From Phoronis australis (Eukaryota > Phoronida > Phoronidae), in the NCBI GenBank assembly GCA_002633005.1, contig NMRA01000198.1:238480-302479 (forward strand): 64,000 nucleotides of DNA, given 5' to 3'. Both the position numbers and the translations under genes were made by a program. The notes beneath the pieces were generated by a model that searched no databases, was not told the origin of the DNA, and was given only the letters and a program-made list of their open reading frames with translations. Within the stretch, counting starts at the first letter, position 1, and each line of letters starts with the position of its first letter. Shown in pieces: positions 60,615 through 64,000 of this stretch.

Positions 60615-62394
60615 ATGGACGTCGACGAAACTAATGTTGCGCTGAAGAACACTTTGGAAGAGGTGTCAGCGCATTGTGCAAACGAAAGTGATACAACACC
60701 CATCATTACATCCGAAAGCCACAACTCTGATGAAGAGAGTTCTGTCGACAACGATTTTACACATGCTGACAATTCTGCCAGTTCGACCTCCATCCATGGT
60801 CAGGATTCAGTCAATGACGTAAACGAACTCCCCAAAGAAAGCAGCGCCACCACACGTCCTTGGATGACAGGATTAAAAGTTGCTGTCGTAAGTGCAACGG
60901 CGGTTGCAGGCGGCGTCTGTGCAGTACTGGCGGCTCCGTTGGTTTTACCTGGTGCGGCTGCAGCGTGCGGTGGGGCAGTCGCCACAGGTGAGTATAGGTC
61001 TGAAGACAACTGGGTTATTTCCGTGAGGAAAATCGCAATCATCATGTTTTCTTAAAGCTGCAATTCGCTCAGTTTTGCTGGCTAACAAACAAGCAAAGAT
61101 CGAATAAGGCCTTTCACTCTCATAAAATCGATCTCGTAATATTCCTTACCGTGACTGGATTCAATTTCTGTTACCAACTCAAATCAGTTTTAGGACTGAA
61201 AACGGAGAATATTCATGGTTGGTAGAGGCTTCATGACGTTATTGGCTTTGATCAGAGCTATAAAATTTACTACCTCCCTCATTCCCCTTCCGACCTCGTT
61301 TTTCTCCAAATCGGCGGGAACGACTTCCACTCCACCTCCATATCGACCCCTCCTTTCTGGCCTCACACCTCGTCACCTTCTCCCGTTTTCTATTAGTCGC
61401 TTGCAACGTCCGGCGCGTCGTTGTGGGTCAAGCGTTTCACGGTTCCAGGCTCCACTCCTTCAACTCCCTCCTTGCCAAAGAGTCTCACATTTGTTTCTGG
61501 ACTCAAAGGGGCGGTTTCTGGGTTAACCCCAACCACCTCTACCGCCGGGACGGAGATCACTTCAACAGCTTTAGCCTCCACAAACGTGCGTGTGGCCATG
61601 GGCCACCACCTCCGCCAACTGTAAACAAGTGTTTGTCTGCGAACGCGCTGTTTTCATGAAGTCACTTTTTTGTCTTGTTCAAGTATCAAAAAAACAGCAA
61701 GCTGTTTTGCTCCTTCAAAGCAACGTCGTCATGTCCTTATCCTTCGTTGGAATAGAAATCAGTACAATACGACACATGAAATAAAACAATGCGTATAATA
61801 AAACACATAAAATTCTAATTTCGGCTGATGTCAGTACTGCTTCGGTAGCTGTAACTAACCCGCTGTGACAAGCTACATAATGATTTGGGTCTGAGGCAAT
61901 AATTAATCTCGTCAGAGCACGGAAAGTGATGAGAGCAACTATATCATGGTACAGGGGCATAGAAATTAACTGTTCAGTTATTTTTTGTCAGAATGCCTGG
62001 GTTTAATGCACAATTGTAGACTGAACTGTTTACTTCTTGCTCACTTACAAAAGCGAAAATTATAAGCTACGTAACTCAATCCCCTCAAATGTGTTTAGAA
62101 AGAACCTTTCTGTATCATAAAAATGATTTCCAGCCACTGTCAGATTACTCAGGATATCGACAATTAAAATGCGATAGAATTAACAGGCGTGTAAGTTTTG
62201 AATGCATTATGTTAGAGTTGACCAAGGAAATATTCTACTTAATAAGTGATCAAACCGATTTTTAGGTATTTTTCTGGATGCAGCGACAACTGCCGGGGTG
62301 GCAGGCGCCGGCGGCCTTATAGGCGCTGGGGTCGGAGCCGGCGTGGCTCACGCAATACACAGACAGCACGAGAGGGTTGGGCAACGACAAGACG
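60615..62394 (+). CDS. second ISG12-RING-type gene, first two coding exons (3' end outside the window)
   Basis: Exon 60615-60987 (donor ACAG|GTGAGT) and exon 62266-62394 (TTTTAG|GT; donor GACG|GTAAGA) repeat the phases and boundaries of the 48259 gene. Residues 1-80 are acidic and Ser/Thr-rich; HGQDSVNDVNE.PKESSATT is nearly identical to the paralogue. The hydrophobic region runs VAVVSATAVAGGVCAVLAAP, then LVLPGAAAACGGAVAT, then TTAGVAGAGGLIGAGVGAGV and AHAIHRQHERVGQRQD. Exon 2 is 36 nt shorter than in the paralogue, lacking part of the SAAVAGSAAGLSA segment. The phase-1 donor calls for another exon. The paralogous intron marker at 63601 lies ~450 bp before the RING exon in copy A, so a RING exon would fall just past 64000. 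No RING is seen inside the window. The start follows acceptor TTCTTAG. Confidence 0.8.
61235..61630 (+). pseudogene. SGNH/GDSL-hydrolase-like fragment, frameshifted, inside an intron
   Basis: DQSYKIYYLPHSPSDLVFLQ then IGGNDF gives the SGNH block III GGND. After a frame change near 61350, SHLVTFSRFLLVACNVRRVV, then VGQAFHGSRLHSFNSLLA..., then FWVNPNHLYRRDGDHFN supplies a D-x-x-H like block V. The N-terminal GDS block is missing. This kind of hydrolase fragment is found in mobile elements and multi-copy invertebrate genes. It lies only in the copy B intron, so it inserted after the duplication. Confidence 0.5.
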
Positions 62395-62409
62395 GTAAGA
62401 ACCTATAAC

Positions 62410-62561
62410 AGCTTATTATTTAAAATGACTTATTCTTATTAAAATGACATAGGCAAGAAATTGAATTTCAGGCCTCAAAAGCGAGGCCCCTATGTTAATA
62501 TAGGAGGCCCGCCGAAAGGCGGCTGGAGAGCGGTGAAATAATATAGTATATTATTTCACCG
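62410..62561. repeat. hairpin-unit repeat, copy 2, just after an ISG12-type exon
   Basis: TTATTTAAAATGACTTATTC and ATGACATAGGCAAGAAATTG match 36785-36840. It is followed by GGCCCCTATGTTAATATAGG (a hairpin) and by 62531-62561, a perfect 15-bp-arm palindrome CGGTGAAATAATATA-G-TATATTATTTCACCG. It begins about 15 bp after the exon's donor. Confidence 0.8.
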
Positions 62562-62670
62562 TGCATTTTCTGAGCTAACTTATACTTATCTCAATTGAAT
62601 GTATGTTACTCTTCAAGCTGTGGCATAATGCAAATCAAAAATAAACCAATTTCTGGACTTACTTTATATA

Positions 62671-63511
62671 AATGATAACGTACGAGCGTCCCCATCTCGA
62701 AGACTTCTATGATTGTCTAAAAGCTAAGTGTCGGGGTGTCGGCATTGGCGGAGATTGTTGTCACGTGGTTGTGACTTAATTTCTGTGGTTCGTGATGTAA
62801 TACATTATTTACTAAGAAAGAAAGGAATTCGGTAGCAACAAAGTGGTTTTAAAACGTTGTAGGTACACAGATTGGGCGTTCCATAAGGCTAAGGAATAAA
62901 AACATTGGGATCAGAGCCAGGACAAGACGGACCCCCAAGGTTCTCTTGACTACCTCATATATCCCTGGAATTTCGGACCGTGTGAAAAAAAACATCTCCA
63001 CCAACACGGGGTTACCACAGGATCCAAACCAATTAAATCTCTTAGGAGCAAATTATTTAATGTAAAATGTTCCAATGGTGTATTTGGGATAAAGTGTGGG
63101 AACGAAGAATGTCCAGAGTGCAATGTTGGAGAAAAGGAAGCAGGCGCTTAAAGTAGGATTTATCAACACTGTCGCCCTAACTATGGAGATAACTATGACT
63201 CAGCAGTGTTTAGTCACATTTGGGCATCAGAATATGATTTTTCTATGGAAAATGTGTTGATCCTTAATTGATACTGAAGATGATTGGTTTTCACGTGGTG
63301 TAAGAAAGACGATTCACGAGAGAATTGAGTCCCCAGCCTCAACAGACACGAAGGACTGAGACATAATCTATCAGCTGTTTGGAATAATGTATCACATCAC
63401 CAACCAAAGAAATTATGTCACAACCCAAGTGACAACAATCTCCGCCAATGCCTATACGCCACCACTTCGTCTTCAGACGATCTGCTAAAGTCTGGGGACG
63501 TTACATTATCA
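62671..63511 (+). mobile_element. Penelope-like element remnant (GIY-YIG endonuclease end) with inverted flanks
   Basis: Coding remnants in three frames: KVLLTTSYIPGISDRVKKNI (from ~62936), then KPIKSLRSKLFNVKCSNGVF followed by GIKCGNEECPECNVGE, then RIYQHCRPNYGDNYDSAVFS, then FSRGVRKTIHERIESP and SLNRHEGLRHNLSAVWNNV. The order 'P.IPG.S.R..K', 'LRS.L.NVK...GV..I.C', C.VGE, SAV..H.W, 'VR..I......SLNR..GLR..LS' is that of Penelope-like reverse-transcriptase tails with a GIY-YIG nuclease. Arms at about 62671-62785 and 63409-63511 are imperfect inverted copies (GGCATTGGCGGAGATTGTTG / CAACAATCTCCGCCAATGCC). Confidence 0.6.
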
Positions 63512-63689
63512 CATACACAAAGTAAGTCTAGAAATTGACTTATTTTTGATTTGCATTATGCTTATCTCGTTATATAAGTATCTTCATATAACGGAAATCA
63601 TTGATCCTTGACATTTTGTGTATGTGCGCTGTATTAAATGGAATTACTTTGTTATTGGGTGTAGACCTTTGGATCTCTGCTGTATGCAT

Positions 63690-63765
63690 ACATATGCATA
63701 TGCATATATATGCAGTGTGCATATGCATGTTTATATGAATGCATATGCATGCATATGCAGTATGC

Positions 63766-63845
<80 letters not shown>
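63690..63845. repeat. ATGCATAT-rich tract and (AT)n(AC)n microsatellite
   Basis: Variants of CATATGCATATG are followed by about 14 AT repeats and then about 28 CA repeats ending near 63845. Alternating purine-pyrimidine of this length can adopt Z-DNA. The frames across it are artefacts of the repeat. Confidence 0.95.
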
Positions 63846-63847
<2 letters not shown>

Positions 63848-64000
63848 ACTGTTCATTGACACTTCATTTATAGAGGCATTTCGCCACTCTCTAGCTTTCG
63901 GATTTGCAAACATTGCCACGCTCATCCGATGGTCAATCCTTGTCGAATGAGCCGGGGTTTGCCAAAAACCAATAAAGTCTGGAAGTCTCGATGTTCTTGT

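Noticed and set aside
63570-63950. Several open frames rich in Cys-Val, Thr-His or Tyr-Ile
   Set aside because: They translate the CA and AT microsatellite in different frames and have no other support.

Overview
The window is non-coding-rich, AT-rich metazoan DNA: short exons with GT-AG introns, long repeat-filled introns, no operons, a run of Ns at 16969-17015 and single Ns elsewhere. The mix of interferon-inducible 6-16/27 (ISG12) genes, THAP remnants, DUF7869-type and Penelope-like remnants, and many TIR mini-elements suits a marine invertebrate. A deuterostome such as amphioxus, a hemichordate or an echinoderm is my best guess, but the sequence does not fix the species.

Layout. 1-4400: three exons of an ectonucleotide pyrophosphatase/phosphodiesterase (ENPP4/5-like) on the minus strand, carrying an in-frame stop, a frameshift and a lost zinc ligand. 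5800-16500: hairpins, MITEs, an iteron-like array around GGGGTACGTACACTACA (9.6-10.5 kb) and a CXC-type Cys-rich remnant. 17151-22371: a complete three-exon secreted ISG12/IFI27-like gene (121 aa). 22458-24151: a decayed THAP element with terminal inverted repeats. 25450-27030: a tandem array with CTCF-core-like motifs about every 140 bp. 29.4-30.0 kb: second copy of a repeat also found at 15.2-15.7 kb. 33.3-34.3 kb: a two-exon THAP-domain gene or pseudogene. 36.8-39.3 kb: hairpin repeats, a TA-flanked MITE and an 85-bp minisatellite. 40.5-42.5 kb (minus): a broken DUF7869-type gene. 44.4 kb: a hammerhead-ribozyme-like motif.

46.6-64 kb holds the most notable locus. Two tandemly duplicated genes encode a Ser/Asp/Glu-rich head and an ISG12-type Gly/Ala hydrophobic domain. 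In the first copy (48259-50896, 237 aa, complete) these are followed by a C-terminal C3HC4 RING finger. The second copy (60615-62394) keeps the first two coding exons in the same phases; its RING exon, if present, lies beyond the window edge. All three ISG12-type genes share a phase-1 intron at the same point of the domain. They therefore look like one expanded family in which a membrane-inserting interferon-type effector has become joined to a ubiquitin E3 module.

Limits: all gene models were built by eye from reading frames, splice consensus and family motifs. No database search, alignment program or RNA evidence was available.
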